Origin: Phyllobacterium brassicacearum
GTDB lineage: Bacteria > Pseudomonadota > Alphaproteobacteria > Rhizobiales > Rhizobiaceae
Direction of reading: 5' to 3'
DNA: 64,000 bases
NCBI RefSeq assembly: GCF_003010955.1
Contig: NZ_PGGO01000003.1
Coordinates: forward strand, 62,001-126,000
Position numbers and translations under genes: made by a program. The notes under the pieces were generated by a model. The model saw only the letters and a program-made list of their open reading frames with translations, had not been told where the DNA came from and did not search any database. Below, in pieces: positions 37,805 through 46,922 of the stretch (position 1 is its first letter; the number at the start of each line of letters is the position of its first letter).

Positions 37805-38319
37805 CGTCCGCCAAACATCGCATATTCGGCATTACCGGATGGAAGAACTCGGGCAAGACGACCCTCACCGTTAAGCTTGTAGCCGAGTTGACACAGCGAG
37901 GCTGGCGGGTATCAACAGTGAAACACGCCCACCACAATTTCGATATCGACAAGGAAGGGACAGATTCCTATCGGCACCGCAAAGCCGGCGCGGGTGAGGT
38001 TGCAATCGTCTCCGATCAACGCTGGGCCTTGATGCACGAATTGGTCGGCGAAGACGAGCCGTCGCTGATAGATGTTATTGGTCGGCTGTCGCCTTGCGAT
38101 CTTGTGTTGGTGGAAGGCTACAAGCGCGAGCATCACAAGAAAATAGAGACCAGGAGACTTGAAGGTAGGTCAGGCGAGCCTTTGGCGCTGAACGACCCAA
38201 CGATCGTTGCCATCGCGAGCGATCATCCGGTCGTGGGGGAACACGTTCCCGTCTATGATCTCGATGATATCGCGGGGTTGGCTGGACTGATTGAGCGTGA
38301 GTGTGGACTTTCGCGATAG
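37801..38319 (+). CDS. mobB: Molybdopterin-guanine dinucleotide biosynthesis adapter MobB
   Basis: 172 residues from the ATG at 37801, which overlaps the mobA stop (ATGA). The Walker A loop is in GITGWKNSGKTTLTVKLV, followed by the MobB-type VSTVKHAHHNFDIDKEGTDSYRHRKAGA and the Walker B-like LVLVEGYKREHHKKIE. MobB binds GTP and assists MobA; it is not essential in E. coli. This is the last gene of the moaA-EamA-mobA-mobB series. Confidence 0.93.
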   Translation: MTSAKHRIFGITGWKNSGKTTLTVKLVAELTQRGWRVSTVKHAHHNFDIDKEGTDSYRHRKAGAGEVAIVSDQRWALMHELVGEDEPSLIDVIGRLSPCDLVLVEGYKREHHKKIETRRLEGRSGEPLALNDPTIVAIASDHPVVGEHVPVYDLDDIAGLAGLIERECGLSR

Positions 38320-38550
38320 GTGTATCAGAAAATGGCGTTTCAACCGGAACGCGCGCAACAAAAGTATGATAGCAAAATATTTGTGTGGTTTTGCCCTTTA
38401 GATTCGTTCGATGACGCACGATTCCTGGTTGCATTTGGCTGAAAACTAGTGGGAATATCCGGCCTAGTAGCAGTGAAACACTGCGACTTGCCCGGAAGGC
38501 TGTCCAAAAGAACAGGGGAACAGCCGGGCCACAAAAGAGAGGTTCAAATA

Positions 38551-39342
38551 ATGCGTATCACCAAGCGTCTCGCACTCGCGATTTCCGCTGCAGCCCTTGC
38601 CATGACAATGGGTGCGGCCCACGCAGAGGACGCCATGAAGCTGACTATCGCTTCCGAGGGAGCTTACCCTCCCTTCAACAACCTGACGCCCGATGGCAAG
38701 CTTGAAGGTTTCGACATCGATATCGGCAAGGCGCTCTGCGAACAGATGAAAGCAGAATGCACTTTCGTTACACAGGATTGGGACGGTATGATCCCTGCTC
38801 TGCAGGCAGGGAAGTTTGATGCGATCATCGCGTCCATGTCCATCACGCCGGAGCGGCTGGAGAAAGTCGATTTCTCGAAGAAATACTACAACACGCCACC
38901 TGCGATTGCGGTGCCGAAGGATTCCGACATCAAGGACATTACTCCTGAAGCTCTCAAGGGTAAGACCCTCGGCGTTCAGGGTTCGACCAGCCATTCCAAC
39001 TATGCTGAAGCCAAGTACAGCGGCTCGGAACTCAAGATGTATCCGACCGCCGATGAGTACAAGCTCGACATCTCCAATGGTCGCATCGATGCAGTCATGG
39101 ATGACGTGATCGTGCTTGGTCAGTGGCTCGACAGCGATGCCGGCGCCTGCTGCAAGCTGCTCGGGACAATCGAACCTGATGTTGCGATCCATGGCCCAGG
39201 AGCCGGTGTAACCGTTAAGAAGGGTAATACGGCTCTGGCTGACAAGTTCACAACAGCCATCGCCGCGATCCGTACGAACGGAAAGTACAAGGAAATCAAC
39301 GACAAGTACTTCAAGATCGATGTTTACGGCGGCGAGGATTGA
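38551..39342 (+). CDS. Amino-acid ABC transporter substrate-binding protein
   Basis: 263 residues with a signal peptide (ALAISAAALAMTMGAAHA). The periplasmic binding fold of family 3 (SBP_bac_3) is seen in YPPFNNLTPDGKLEGFDIDIGKALC, WDGMIPALQAGKFDAIIASMSITPER and the ligand region GVQGSTSHSNYAEAKY. This is the lysine/arginine/ornithine/histidine-type group. GAGAGG lies eight bases before the ATG. A hairpin at 39371-39395 follows before the permease genes, the usual way to make more binding protein than permease. Confidence 0.9.
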   Translation: MRITKRLALAISAAALAMTMGAAHAEDAMKLTIASEGAYPPFNNLTPDGKLEGFDIDIGKALCEQMKAECTFVTQDWDGMIPALQAGKFDAIIASMSITPERLEKVDFSKKYYNTPPAIAVPKDSDIKDITPEALKGKTLGVQGSTSHSNYAEAKYSGSELKMYPTADEYKLDISNGRIDAVMDDVIVLGQWLDSDAGACCKLLGTIEPDVAIHGPGAGVTVKKGNTALADKFTTAIAAIRTNGKYKEINDKYFKIDVYGGED

Positions 39343-39370
39343 GCCGAACGAACTGACTCGATAAGAATAG

Positions 39371-39395
39371 TAGATGGCGGCAACGCCGCCATCTA
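39371..39395 (+). promoter_or_regulatory. Intercistronic hairpin between binding protein and permease genes
   Basis: A perfect 11-bp stem (39371-39381 TAGATGGCGGC with 39385-39395) with a 3-base loop, not followed by a T-run. Such hairpins protect upstream mRNA from 3' exonucleases and raise binding-protein output. That role here is inferred from position. Confidence 0.6.
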
Positions 39396-39473
39396 CACTA
39401 TGAACTTCAAATAATGACGGGCTGGCTCAAAAAAGGCCAAGGGGGAATAGCCCGCAAGACATGAAAGTTGCCT

Positions 39474-40187
39474 ATGGAAGGCTCGATAGCGTTACTTGGT
39501 TTTGGCGAGGGCGGATGGGGCCCGAGCATTGCCAGCGGGATACTCGTCACAGTCAGCCTGGCTTTGGCAACGCTACCGCTGGGGCTGGCAGTTGGCTTCT
39601 TTGTCGCGCTGGGGAAGCAGTCTTCGGAACCATCCGTCAAGCTTGCAGCAAACATGTACACGACGATCTTCCGCGGCCTGCCTGAATTGCTCACTTTGTT
39701 TCTGGTCTATTTCGGCGGGCAGATTGGTATTCAAAAGCTGGGTCAGTTGTTCGGCTACACCGGGACAATCGAGATCAATTCCTTCATCGCCGGCATGTTT
39801 GCGATGGGGACCGTCTTTTCCTCCTATGCCAGTGAAGTATTTCTGTCGGCGTTTCGGGCGATACCGAAGGGTCAGTACGAGGGCGGCTACGCCATTGGAC
39901 TGTCCAACGGCCAGACAATGCGAAAGGTCATCCTGCCGCAGTTGATCCGGATAGCCCTTCCTGGATTGGGCAATCTCTGGATGATCCTGCTCAAGGACAC
40001 GGCACTCGTTTCGGCAATCGGGCTGGCTGATATATTGCGCCAGACCGCCGTAGCAGCACGTGTGACGAAACACGCGTTCTTGTTCTACGGCACTGCCTGC
40101 ATGATCTACCTCGCACTTGCCATCCTTTCGTCCTTCGTCATTGATGGCATTGATCGCTGGGCCGCCAAGAGTGGGGTAAAGCGATGA
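39474..40187 (+). CDS. Amino-acid ABC transporter permease (HisQ-like)
   Basis: 237 residues from ATG at 39474 (TTG at 39468 is an alternative). Membrane helices and the EAA loop EGGYAIGLSNGQTMRKVILPQ, which docks the ATPase, place it in the HisMQ family of polar amino-acid permeases. It overlaps the second permease gene (ATGA at 40184). Confidence 0.88.
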   Translation: MEGSIALLGFGEGGWGPSIASGILVTVSLALATLPLGLAVGFFVALGKQSSEPSVKLAANMYTTIFRGLPELLTLFLVYFGGQIGIQKLGQLFGYTGTIEINSFIAGMFAMGTVFSSYASEVFLSAFRAIPKGQYEGGYAIGLSNGQTMRKVILPQLIRIALPGLGNLWMILLKDTALVSAIGLADILRQTAVAARVTKHAFLFYGTACMIYLALAILSSFVIDGIDRWAAKSGVKR

Positions 40188-41020
40188 CCGAGAGCCTCGT
40201 TAATGCACGCACACCCACTGTCCTGCGGCCGCCGGCGCCGCCCAAAGGCTGGACCCGATCGCGTGTGTTCGGCTATCTGCTCGTTGGACTTTGGATTGCG
40301 CTTCTCCTTGGTCTGGTGGTGTATCTTTACAGCGCCTGGAACATTGAACTGGTAAAGAAATATGGACCGACATACCTGTCGGGCCTGGGGACCACGATTA
40401 CCCTCGTCGGCAGTTCGATCATCCTTGGCGCCGTGTTGTCCATACCAGTTGTTTTGGGCCGCCTGAGCAAGAACCGCATCATTGCGTCGATTGCCTATTT
40501 CTATGTCTATTTCTTCCGCGGTACGCCGCTTATCGCCCAGGTTTTTCTGATTTATTACGGGGTCGGCTCGTTCAGCAAAGAGCTGCAATCGGTTGGGTTG
40601 TGGATATTCTTCCGGGAAGCCTGGTTCTGTGCATTGCTGGCATTCGGGCTCAACACCGCGGCCTACCAGGCCGAGATATTGCGCGGAGCGATCCGCAGTG
40701 TTCCTTTGGGACAATGGGAAGGCGCTGCGTCGCTTGGTATCTCCAAATCCGTCACATTCCGGAAGATCATTCTGCCACAGGCGCTCATCGTCGCGTTGCG
40801 CCCCTATGGCAATGAAGTGATCCTGATGATCAAAGGCTCTGCAATCGTAGCTCTGATTTCGGTCTATGATCTGATGGGGTACACGAAGCTTGCCTACTCT
40901 CGTACTTTTGATTTCCAGACCTATCTGTGGACCGCAATCATTTATCTAATCCTTGTAGAAATTCTCCGGCATCTGTGGGATTGGATGGAACGGCGCATCA
41001 CACGCCATCTCATCCGCTAG
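40184..41020 (+). CDS. Amino-acid ABC transporter permease (HisM-like)
   Basis: 278 residues. It has a polar N-terminal stretch, one helix at about 25-48, and then the permease core with the EAA loop WEGAASLGISKSVTFRKIIL. It pairs with the preceding permease to form the heterodimeric channel. No ATP-binding subunit gene follows; the next gene is a GST. The ATPase must come from another locus or be shared with a related transporter. Confidence 0.88.
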   Translation: MTESLVNARTPTVLRPPAPPKGWTRSRVFGYLLVGLWIALLLGLVVYLYSAWNIELVKKYGPTYLSGLGTTITLVGSSIILGAVLSIPVVLGRLSKNRIIASIAYFYVYFFRGTPLIAQVFLIYYGVGSFSKELQSVGLWIFFREAWFCALLAFGLNTAAYQAEILRGAIRSVPLGQWEGAASLGISKSVTFRKIILPQALIVALRPYGNEVILMIKGSAIVALISVYDLMGYTKLAYSRTFDFQTYLWTAIIYLILVEILRHLWDWMERRITRHLIR

Positions 41021-41047
41021 TATATCCACCGAAAAGAGAAACGGACC

Positions 41048-41668
41048 ATGCTGAAGATTTGGGGTCGCACGAACTCGAACAACGTAAAGAAGGCACTTTG
41101 GGCCGCCGAAGAGGTTGGGGTTCCATACGAGAACATTCCGGCCGGCGGGGCATTTGGTATTGTGTCCGATCCAGCTTATCGCACCATGAATCCGAATGGG
41201 CTGGTGCCGACGCTTGAAGACGGTGACCTTGTGCTTTGGGAAAGCAACACAATCGTTCGCTATCTTGCTTCGCAGTATGGTCGATCAACGCTCTGGATCG
41301 ATGATGCGGCAGCAAGAGCCAAGGCCGAAAAGTGGATGGACTGGACCACGTCCACCCTCGCGATACCGTTTCGCGATGTCTTCTGGAACGTTGTACGCTT
41401 GGCGCCAGACAAACAAGATCATACCGCGTTGGAGAAAGGCCGCCACAACTGCTGCGGCCTGTTCTCGATTGTTGATGCTGCGCTTGCGTCGCAGCCTTAC
41501 CTTTCAGGCGACAAGTTCGGAATTGGCGATATCCCGCTCGGCTGCTTCGCCTATGCCTGGTTCGAAATGACCATCGAACGGCCAGACCTTCCGCACCTCG
41601 CGGCGTGGTATGCGCGCCTGCAAGAACGCCCCGCGTACCAGAAAGCGGTAATGATCCCCCTCACCTGA
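41048..41668 (+). CDS. Glutathione S-transferase family protein
   Basis: 206 residues. The thioredoxin-like N-terminal domain (MLKIWGRTNSNNVKKALWAAEE) has the cis-proline block NGLVPTLEDGDLVLWESNTI with the ES motif that binds the glutathione gamma-glutamyl part. A helical C-terminal domain includes GDIPLGCFAYAWFE. It resembles the bacterial beta/theta-like class. The substrate is unknown. It lies 27 bases after the permease gene and may be in the same transcript; it ends convergently with the acylase gene. Confidence 0.88.
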   Translation: MLKIWGRTNSNNVKKALWAAEEVGVPYENIPAGGAFGIVSDPAYRTMNPNGLVPTLEDGDLVLWESNTIVRYLASQYGRSTLWIDDAAARAKAEKWMDWTTSTLAIPFRDVFWNVVRLAPDKQDHTALEKGRHNCCGLFSIVDAALASQPYLSGDKFGIGDIPLGCFAYAWFEMTIERPDLPHLAAWYARLQERPAYQKAVMIPLT

Positions 41669-41676
41669 TCCGCGTA

Positions 41677-44136
41677 CTAGTTCTTGGGTTTCAGACGCCA
41701 CACGCCGAGCAACCCCTCTTCGTAGCGTTTCTCGTCAATAGGAATGGTGATCGCTTCGGTGTTTGCCCACTTCTGCGCAAAATCCCGGTAGTTCGCGGAA
41801 AACACGTTCCCTGACTGGCCACTGGTCTGGATATAGGTAGACCGGTCAAGATCGGCGAGATCAAATAATCCACGATAGCTGGTGCCGTGCGTCACACGGA
41901 ACGGATTGCTGTCGTCTGTAAAGGAAGACTTGCCTCGATCAAGCGTGTAGGCACCGCCAGACGCAGGCACAGTAACATCAAAGAGCCGGTCGAGCGGGCT
42001 GACCTGGGAAAATGGCCGGTGTGCGCCATAGGCATAATGCAACGCACCCCAGTTCCATTTCGATCGGTCCGACCCCAGCCGCATATCAAGGTCGCTAACC
42101 GCATCGCCAAGCGCCAGCGCAAGGACGTCGCCGCAACTTTCCTTTTCCGGTGTGCGCCGGTCGTCACACCAGTCGCGCGCCGGATTTGGTCCGAGCCACC
42201 GCAACATTGCGCCGACATGTCCCTGCCAGAACGACGGAAAGACATCGCCAAGATCATCCTCAAAGATCCGCTTGGTCGCCATCCTGAGCCACGCATTGAA
42301 GAACAAAGGCTCGATGCGAGCCCGGTCCTCGACAAAGTCCCAGGCGTTCAGTTGTTTGAGGACGTCGAGGTCCACATCATTGTGGCGCTCGACCAGGTTG
42401 AGCATGATCGGGGCCAATGCGGCATAGGCATTGCTATGGGCATCGCCCTGAACCTTGCGATTGGTTTCCAACGTCTGCTGGTTTGCGCCATAGACAAGCG
42501 TTTTGATCCGCTCGAACCTCCAGGGTTCATCCCAATCGAAAGTCAGGAAATGCGGGTAACTCGCATCAACCATCTTGGTGTTGGCAGTCGCCAACACATT
42601 GTCCGCAGGATTGTAGACCCGTGGCAGTTCTTCGTACGGGATGAAACCCTTCCAATCATAGGTTGCATCCCAGCCAGGTGACGGAGCGCGGCCCATGATC
42701 TGATTGGCCGGATCGCGGACAGGCACCCTGCCCGGGGCGATGAGCCCGATGTCGCCGTTGGTATCCGCGATGACGATCGACTGCATTGGCGTCACAAAAT
42801 CGCGCATCCCGTTCTGAAATTCAGTGACGCTAGCAAATTCCCATAATTTCAGACCCGCGGAGATCGTTTTGTCATCGCCGGCCAATGCGGTCCAGGACAG
42901 CGAAGCGACCGTGCCTTCGGGAAGGTAATGATCCAGTCCACGATAGTCTGCAGGCAGGACCGGGCCGTGCCTGGTAACGAGACGGTCGAACTTGACGGCA
43001 TCGCCGCCCTTGACCTTGATTGTAACGCCCTTCTTTTCGAATGGCCGGAAACCCTCGGGCGCCTGGTATTGGTTCGGGTCGTCAGGGTTGGTCTTCTCGA
43101 TGAAAATGTCCTGAACATCGGCACCGGTATTGGTGAAGCCCCAGGCAACCTTGTCGTTCCGCCCTAACAGCACCAGTGGCGCCCCAGGCAAGGTAACACC
43201 AACGAGATTCTTCAACGTGCCATCGCTGTTCTTGACCTGAAGATGTGCCAGATACCAGATCCCGGGGGAGGTCAGTCCAAGATGAGGGTCGTTGGCGAGA
43301 ATAGGCTTTCCACTCTCGGTTCGAGCACCGCCTACAACCCAATTGTTCGACGCTCCGCTGCCCATGATCTCATTGAGTGATGCAAACTGTTTTTCGGCCT
43401 CAATGGCACCGGCCTTGAGTGTGCCACTGGATAATCCGAGCAACTGACGCAGATCCGGCAAAGGCGGCGGCGCATCGCCCGGCACGGGCGGCAGCAAATC
43501 CGTAATCTCGGCATCGCTCATGCCGAGCCGTGCAAATTTCAACCGCAACACCTCGTCATCGATATTGGCCGCCAAGGTCACCGACATGAGTTTCAACGTC
43601 ACGATGACATCGGCTGCAATCCATTTTTCCGGTGAGTCTCCTAGAATGACAAACTCGGGGGAATATTTGGCACCAAAGACGGGGCCTGGACTGGCGATAA
43701 ATGCATTGATTCCGCGCACATAGGCTTCGATCTTCTGGCGATCCGGGTCGCCGAGCGATGCGAGCGAGCTTTCAGCAGATTCGTAAAGTCCAATCGACCG
43801 GATGAATCGGTCGGTGGAAATGGTCTTGTCGCCGAAAATCTCGGAAAGGCGCCCCTGCCCCGCCATACGGTTCATTTCCATCTGCCACAGACGCTCCTGC
43901 GCATGGACAAAACCGAGGGCCATCAGAACATCGTCGATGGAGTTGCCGCTTATGTGCGGAACAGCATTCTTGTCACGGGTAATCGTTACGGGACCTGATA
44001 GATCGGCTAGCGATATCTCGCCAGTGGCGGGTGCGACTGAACGTGCCAACCAGACGTAGCCAAGGATCGAGGCAACTATTGCGATAGGGATGAGGGAGAA
44101 AACAATCCACAATAGGCCTTTGATGATGCGCCGCAT
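41677..44136 (-). CDS. Penicillin acylase family Ntn-hydrolase
   Basis: 819 residues. An N-terminal membrane segment or signal (GLLWIVFSLIPIAIVASILGYV) is followed by the alpha-chain region (KNAVPHISGNSIDDVLMALG, HAQERLWQMEMNRM). The autocatalytic site is GSGASNNWVV, where Ser263 would become the N-terminal nucleophile of the beta chain. Family blocks ANDPHLGL and AWGFTNTGADVQDIF follow. The group includes penicillin, cephalosporin and acyl-homoserine-lactone acylases; the natural substrate here is unknown. Location is probably periplasmic. It is divergent from the dehydrogenase gene at 44201. Confidence 0.9.
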   Translation of the reverse strand: MRRIIKGLLWIVFSLIPIAIVASILGYVWLARSVAPATGEISLADLSGPVTITRDKNAVPHISGNSIDDVLMALGFVHAQERLWQMEMNRMAGQGRLSEIFGDKTISTDRFIRSIGLYESAESSLASLGDPDRQKIEAYVRGINAFIASPGPVFGAKYSPEFVILGDSPEKWIAADVIVTLKLMSVTLAANIDDEVLRLKFARLGMSDAEITDLLPPVPGDAPPPLPDLRQLLGLSSGTLKAGAIEAEKQFASLNEIMGSGASNNWVVGGARTESGKPILANDPHLGLTSPGIWYLAHLQVKNSDGTLKNLVGVTLPGAPLVLLGRNDKVAWGFTNTGADVQDIFIEKTNPDDPNQYQAPEGFRPFEKKGVTIKVKGGDAVKFDRLVTRHGPVLPADYRGLDHYLPEGTVASLSWTALAGDDKTISAGLKLWEFASVTEFQNGMRDFVTPMQSIVIADTNGDIGLIAPGRVPVRDPANQIMGRAPSPGWDATYDWKGFIPYEELPRVYNPADNVLATANTKMVDASYPHFLTFDWDEPWRFERIKTLVYGANQQTLETNRKVQGDAHSNAYAALAPIMLNLVERHNDVDLDVLKQLNAWDFVEDRARIEPLFFNAWLRMATKRIFEDDLGDVFPSFWQGHVGAMLRWLGPNPARDWCDDRRTPEKESCGDVLALALGDAVSDLDMRLGSDRSKWNWGALHYAYGAHRPFSQVSPLDRLFDVTVPASGGAYTLDRGKSSFTDDSNPFRVTHGTSYRGLFDLADLDRSTYIQTSGQSGNVFSANYRDFAQKWANTEAITIPIDEKRYEEGLLGVWRLKPKN

Positions 44137-44200
44137 TGTCCTAACGTCCCCCGATCCTGTTACTCAACAATTTGGCCTATCTGACAGAGGAAACTACGGA

Positions 44201-45070
44201 ATGGCAACAGTCGCTTTTATTGGTCTTGGCGTCATGGGGTACCCGATGGCGGGTCATCTGAACTCACGCGGCGGCCATGACGTTACTGTCTTCAATCGCA
44301 GCAGCGAAAAGGCAAAGAAATGGGCCGAGCAATTCAAAGGCGCCCACGCGCCGACCCCGAAGGAAGCTGCAGCGGACAAGGATTTTGTGTTTTCTTGCGT
44401 CGGCAATGATGATGACCTGCGCTCGGTAACCATCGGCGAAAACGGTGCGTTTCACTCAATGAAGAATGGAGCGATCTTCATCGACAACACGACGGCGTCT
44501 GCAGAGGTTGCGCGTGAACTCGACGCGGAAGCCCGCAAGAAAGGCATCCATTTTCTGGATGCTCCAGTATCCGGCGGCCAGGCTGGCGCGGAGAATGGAG
44601 CGCTTACCGTGATGGTCGGAGGAGAACAGGACGCATTTGACAGGGCCAAGCCGGTGATAGAGTCCTTTGCCAAGATGGTTGGCCTGATGGGACCGGTCGG
44701 CGCCGGGCAATTGACGAAGATGATCAACCAGATTTGCATAGCCGGGCTAGTCCAGGGACTTGCGGAAGGCATTCACTTCGGCAAGAGGGCTGGCCTCGAT
44801 ATCGAGAAGGTCATTGAGGTCATTTCCAAAGGTGCCGCCGGCTCATGGCAGATGGAAAACCGTCACAAGACCATGAGTGCCGGGAAATATGATTTCGGCT
44901 TTGCCGTGGACTGGATGCGCAAGGATCTTGGGATTTGCCTGGCGGAAGCTGATCGCAATAACGCAACGTTGCCGGTTACCGCTTTGGTCGATCAGTTCTA
45001 CAAGGACATACAGGTTATGGGCGGCAACCGCTGGGATACATCATCCCTATTGGCACGCCTGGAAAAATAA
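44201..45070 (+). CDS. 3-hydroxyisobutyrate dehydrogenase family NAD(P)-dependent oxidoreductase
   Basis: 289 residues from ATG at 44201 (GAGGAA upstream). The N-terminal Rossmann motif is VAFIGLGVMGYPMAGHL. The substrate-binding block is FLDAPVSGGQAGAENGALTVMVGG and the catalytic lysine lies in GAGQLTKMINQI. The family covers 3-hydroxyisobutyrate, tartronate semialdehyde and related beta-hydroxyacid dehydrogenases; sequence alone does not choose between them. It is convergent with the Lrp gene. Confidence 0.87.
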   Translation: MATVAFIGLGVMGYPMAGHLNSRGGHDVTVFNRSSEKAKKWAEQFKGAHAPTPKEAAADKDFVFSCVGNDDDLRSVTIGENGAFHSMKNGAIFIDNTTASAEVARELDAEARKKGIHFLDAPVSGGQAGAENGALTVMVGGEQDAFDRAKPVIESFAKMVGLMGPVGAGQLTKMINQICIAGLVQGLAEGIHFGKRAGLDIEKVIEVISKGAAGSWQMENRHKTMSAGKYDFGFAVDWMRKDLGICLAEADRNNATLPVTALVDQFYKDIQVMGGNRWDTSSLLARLEK

Positions 45071-45079
45071 TCCGAACCG

Positions 45080-45101
45080 CCGGCCTGCCAAGTCAGGCCG
45101 G
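45080..45101. terminator. Hairpin between convergent dehydrogenase and Lrp genes
   Basis: An 8-bp perfect stem (CCGGCCTG 45080-45087 with 45094-45101) with a 6-base loop, followed on the plus strand by TTCCTTCT. It lies just after the dehydrogenase stop and overlaps the last bases of the Lrp gene. Confidence 0.55.
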
Positions 45102-45572
45102 TTCCTTCTCGATGCTCATATAGTCCAGCGGCAATTCCGTCGTGTATTTGATCTGCTCCATGGCGAAAGCCGATGAAACGTCCCGGATATCGATCTTGGT
45201 GATCAGGCGCTTATAGACCACATCGTACGCCGCGATATCCGGTACAACCACCCGCAGAAGATAATCAACATCGCCGCTCATGCGATAGAATTCAACCACT
45301 TCCGGAAATTCCTGCACAACCTCGGAAAAGCGCTTCAGCCATTCATTGCTGTGCGACCCGGTGCGGATCGAGACGAAAACCGTCACCTTGGTATTGACCC
45401 GGACAGGGTCCAGAATGGCAACGCGGCGCTGAATAACGCCATCTTCTTCCAGCTTCTGGATACGGCGCCAGCATGGTGTCGTCGATAGACCGACTTTCTT
45501 TGCCACATCGGCCACGGCAAGAGTTGCGTCCTCTTGCAGGAGGCGAAGAATTTTTCGGTCGAGTCTGTCCAT
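45093..45572 (-). CDS. Lrp/AsnC family transcriptional regulator
   Basis: 159 residues. The helix-turn-helix is at about 5-50 (DRKILRLLQEDATLAVADVAKKVGLSTTPCWRR, split by the turn GLS). The RAM ligand domain follows (VEFYRMSGDVDYLLRVVVPDI). The protein is of the usual size and probably senses an amino acid. A short dyad with ATGGGA/TCCCAT arms lies 19-40 bases upstream of its ATG and may be an autoregulatory site. No target gene is evident, though the convergent dehydrogenase and acylase genes lie nearby. Confidence 0.92.
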   Translation of the reverse strand: MDRLDRKILRLLQEDATLAVADVAKKVGLSTTPCWRRIQKLEEDGVIQRRVAILDPVRVNTKVTVFVSIRTGSHSNEWLKRFSEVVQEFPEVVEFYRMSGDVDYLLRVVVPDIAAYDVVYKRLITKIDIRDVSSAFAMEQIKYTTELPLDYMSIEKEPA

Positions 45573-45590
45573 GATTACCTTCCCTGTGGA

Positions 45591-45612
45591 ATGGGATACT
45601 TTATGGTCCCAT
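45591..45612 (-). promoter_or_regulatory. Possible autoregulatory dyad upstream of the Lrp-type regulator
   Basis: ATGGGA (45591-45596) and TCCCAT (45607-45612) form a 6-bp inverted repeat with a 10-base centre (TACTTTATGG), 19 bases ahead of the start codon. The AT-rich centre and position fit an Lrp-type operator, but no consensus match can be claimed. Confidence 0.3.
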
Positions 45613-45678
45613 ATTCAACCAGCGTACAAGAAATTTATTCCAATCTTTTCAAATCTGAAAAAAATTTCGTCCTTCGAA

Positions 45679-46314
45679 CTAGGAAATTAGAATTCTGACC
45701 TTCTCCCGAAGGATGGGCAGGACGTTCTCCGCGAACCACGGATTTTTCTTCAACCATACGTTGTTGCGCCATGAAGGATGCGGCAGGGGCAAAATAGAGG
45801 GGGCATTCGATGTTTCGAAATACTCGCGCCAGTTCGATACCGTCTCGGCCATGCTTGCACGGCGGCGGCGACCGAGGTGATATGCCTGCGCATATTGGCC
45901 AATCGTCAGAATGAGTTCGACCTGCGGCATTGTCCGAAATACCCGTTCATGCCAGGTCTCGCGGCATTCCCGCCGTGGCGGCAGGTCACCACCATGGGCA
46001 TCGTAACCCGGAAAGCAGAAACCCATCGGCACGATGGCGAATTTGCCCGAGTCGTAAAAAGTCTCTCGATCAACACCAAGCCAGTCACGCAGCCGGACGC
46101 CCGACGGATCGTTGAAAGGCAAGCCCGTATTATGGACTCGGATACCCGGCGCTTGTCCACAAATGACAATGTGCGCTGTCGAAGAGAGCACGCAAACAGG
46201 GTTGGGCTCATCTGGCAGCGGTGCGCCATAGCGCGGCGCATCGCGGCAAATCCGGCATGCCTTGATTTCGGCCGATAGGGTACCGGGCGATCCAGAAGGG
46301 CTGACCAAGATCAC
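45679..46314 (-). CDS. Uracil-DNA glycosylase superfamily protein with Fe-S-type cysteines
   Basis: About 211 residues from GTG at 46314. Superfamily motif A appears as ICGQAPGIRVHNTG and motif B as LPHPSWRNN (His179-Pro-Ser). Four cysteines (Cys20 and Cys23 in ACRICRDA, Cys100 in GFCFPG, Cys117 in RREC) have nearly the spacing that holds the 4Fe-4S cluster in family 4 glycosylases. The lack of the usual family 4 GEAPG motif (GQAPG here) leaves the base specificity open. The GTG overlaps the stop of the GST gene (GTGA); a TTG at 46308 with AAGG seven bases upstream is a rival start. Confidence 0.78.
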   Translation of the reverse strand: MILVSPSGSPGTLSAEIKACRICRDAPRYGAPLPDEPNPVCVLSSTAHIVICGQAPGIRVHNTGLPFNDPSGVRLRDWLGVDRETFYDSGKFAIVPMGFCFPGYDAHGGDLPPRRECRETWHERVFRTMPQVELILTIGQYAQAYHLGRRRRASMAETVSNWREYFETSNAPSILPLPHPSWRNNVWLKKNPWFAENVLPILREKVRILIS

Positions 46315-46922
46315 GCCTTGGCGCTGGGGCGGCTCGACACGGCAGCATGCCAACGCTTGAGGTGAACGAACTCCTCGGGAATCTGGATTTTCGCGGGCTT
46401 CAGGAAATCCATCGCCACAAGCAGTGTGATATCAGCAATAGAATATTCGCTGCCCGCGATAAATTCATTGGTTGCGAGCTGGTCATCCATGATTTTCATA
46501 TAGGCCACAGCTTTCGGTCGGTTGACCTCACCCCAAGTTGCAACCTGCGGAATCTCCCATTCAACCATGGCTGGATGTGTATGCCGGAAGGCCGCAGTGA
46601 TTGAGGCCAGCAGGTAGAGCTCGACACGCCGGTTCCACATTTCCACCTGAGCCTTGGCAACAGCACCCCTGCCAAACAACGCCGGCTCCGGATGTAGCTC
46701 TTCGAAATAGCGCGAGATCGCCACGGACTCCGTAAGGATTGTGCCATCGTCAAGTTCGAGTATCGGCAAGCGCTGAAATGGATTGAGCGCGGTAATTTCT
46801 GCGGATTTGTGAGCCATAGCCGCCATGTCAACGGGTACCAGCGGCACATCGATACCTTTTTCAGCCAGGAAAATTCGCATGCGGCGCGGGTTGGGCGCAC
46901 GCCCTCCATCGTATAATTTCAC
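46311..46922 (-). CDS. Glutathione S-transferase family protein
   Basis: 203 residues. The N-terminal thioredoxin-like domain MKLYDGGRAPNPRRMRIFLAEKG is followed by NPFQRLPILELDDGTILTESVAI, with the cis-Pro and the glutathione-binding ES pair. The C-terminal helical domain has GSEYSIADITLLVAMDF, the N-capping box. The GTG start overlaps the stop of the nuclease gene upstream (GTGA) and its own stop overlaps the glycosylase start. The substrate is unknown. Confidence 0.87.
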   Translation of the reverse strand: MKLYDGGRAPNPRRMRIFLAEKGIDVPLVPVDMAAMAHKSAEITALNPFQRLPILELDDGTILTESVAISRYFEELHPEPALFGRGAVAKAQVEMWNRRVELYLLASITAAFRHTHPAMVEWEIPQVATWGEVNRPKAVAYMKIMDDQLATNEFIAGSEYSIADITLLVAMDFLKPAKIQIPEEFVHLKRWHAAVSSRPSAKA

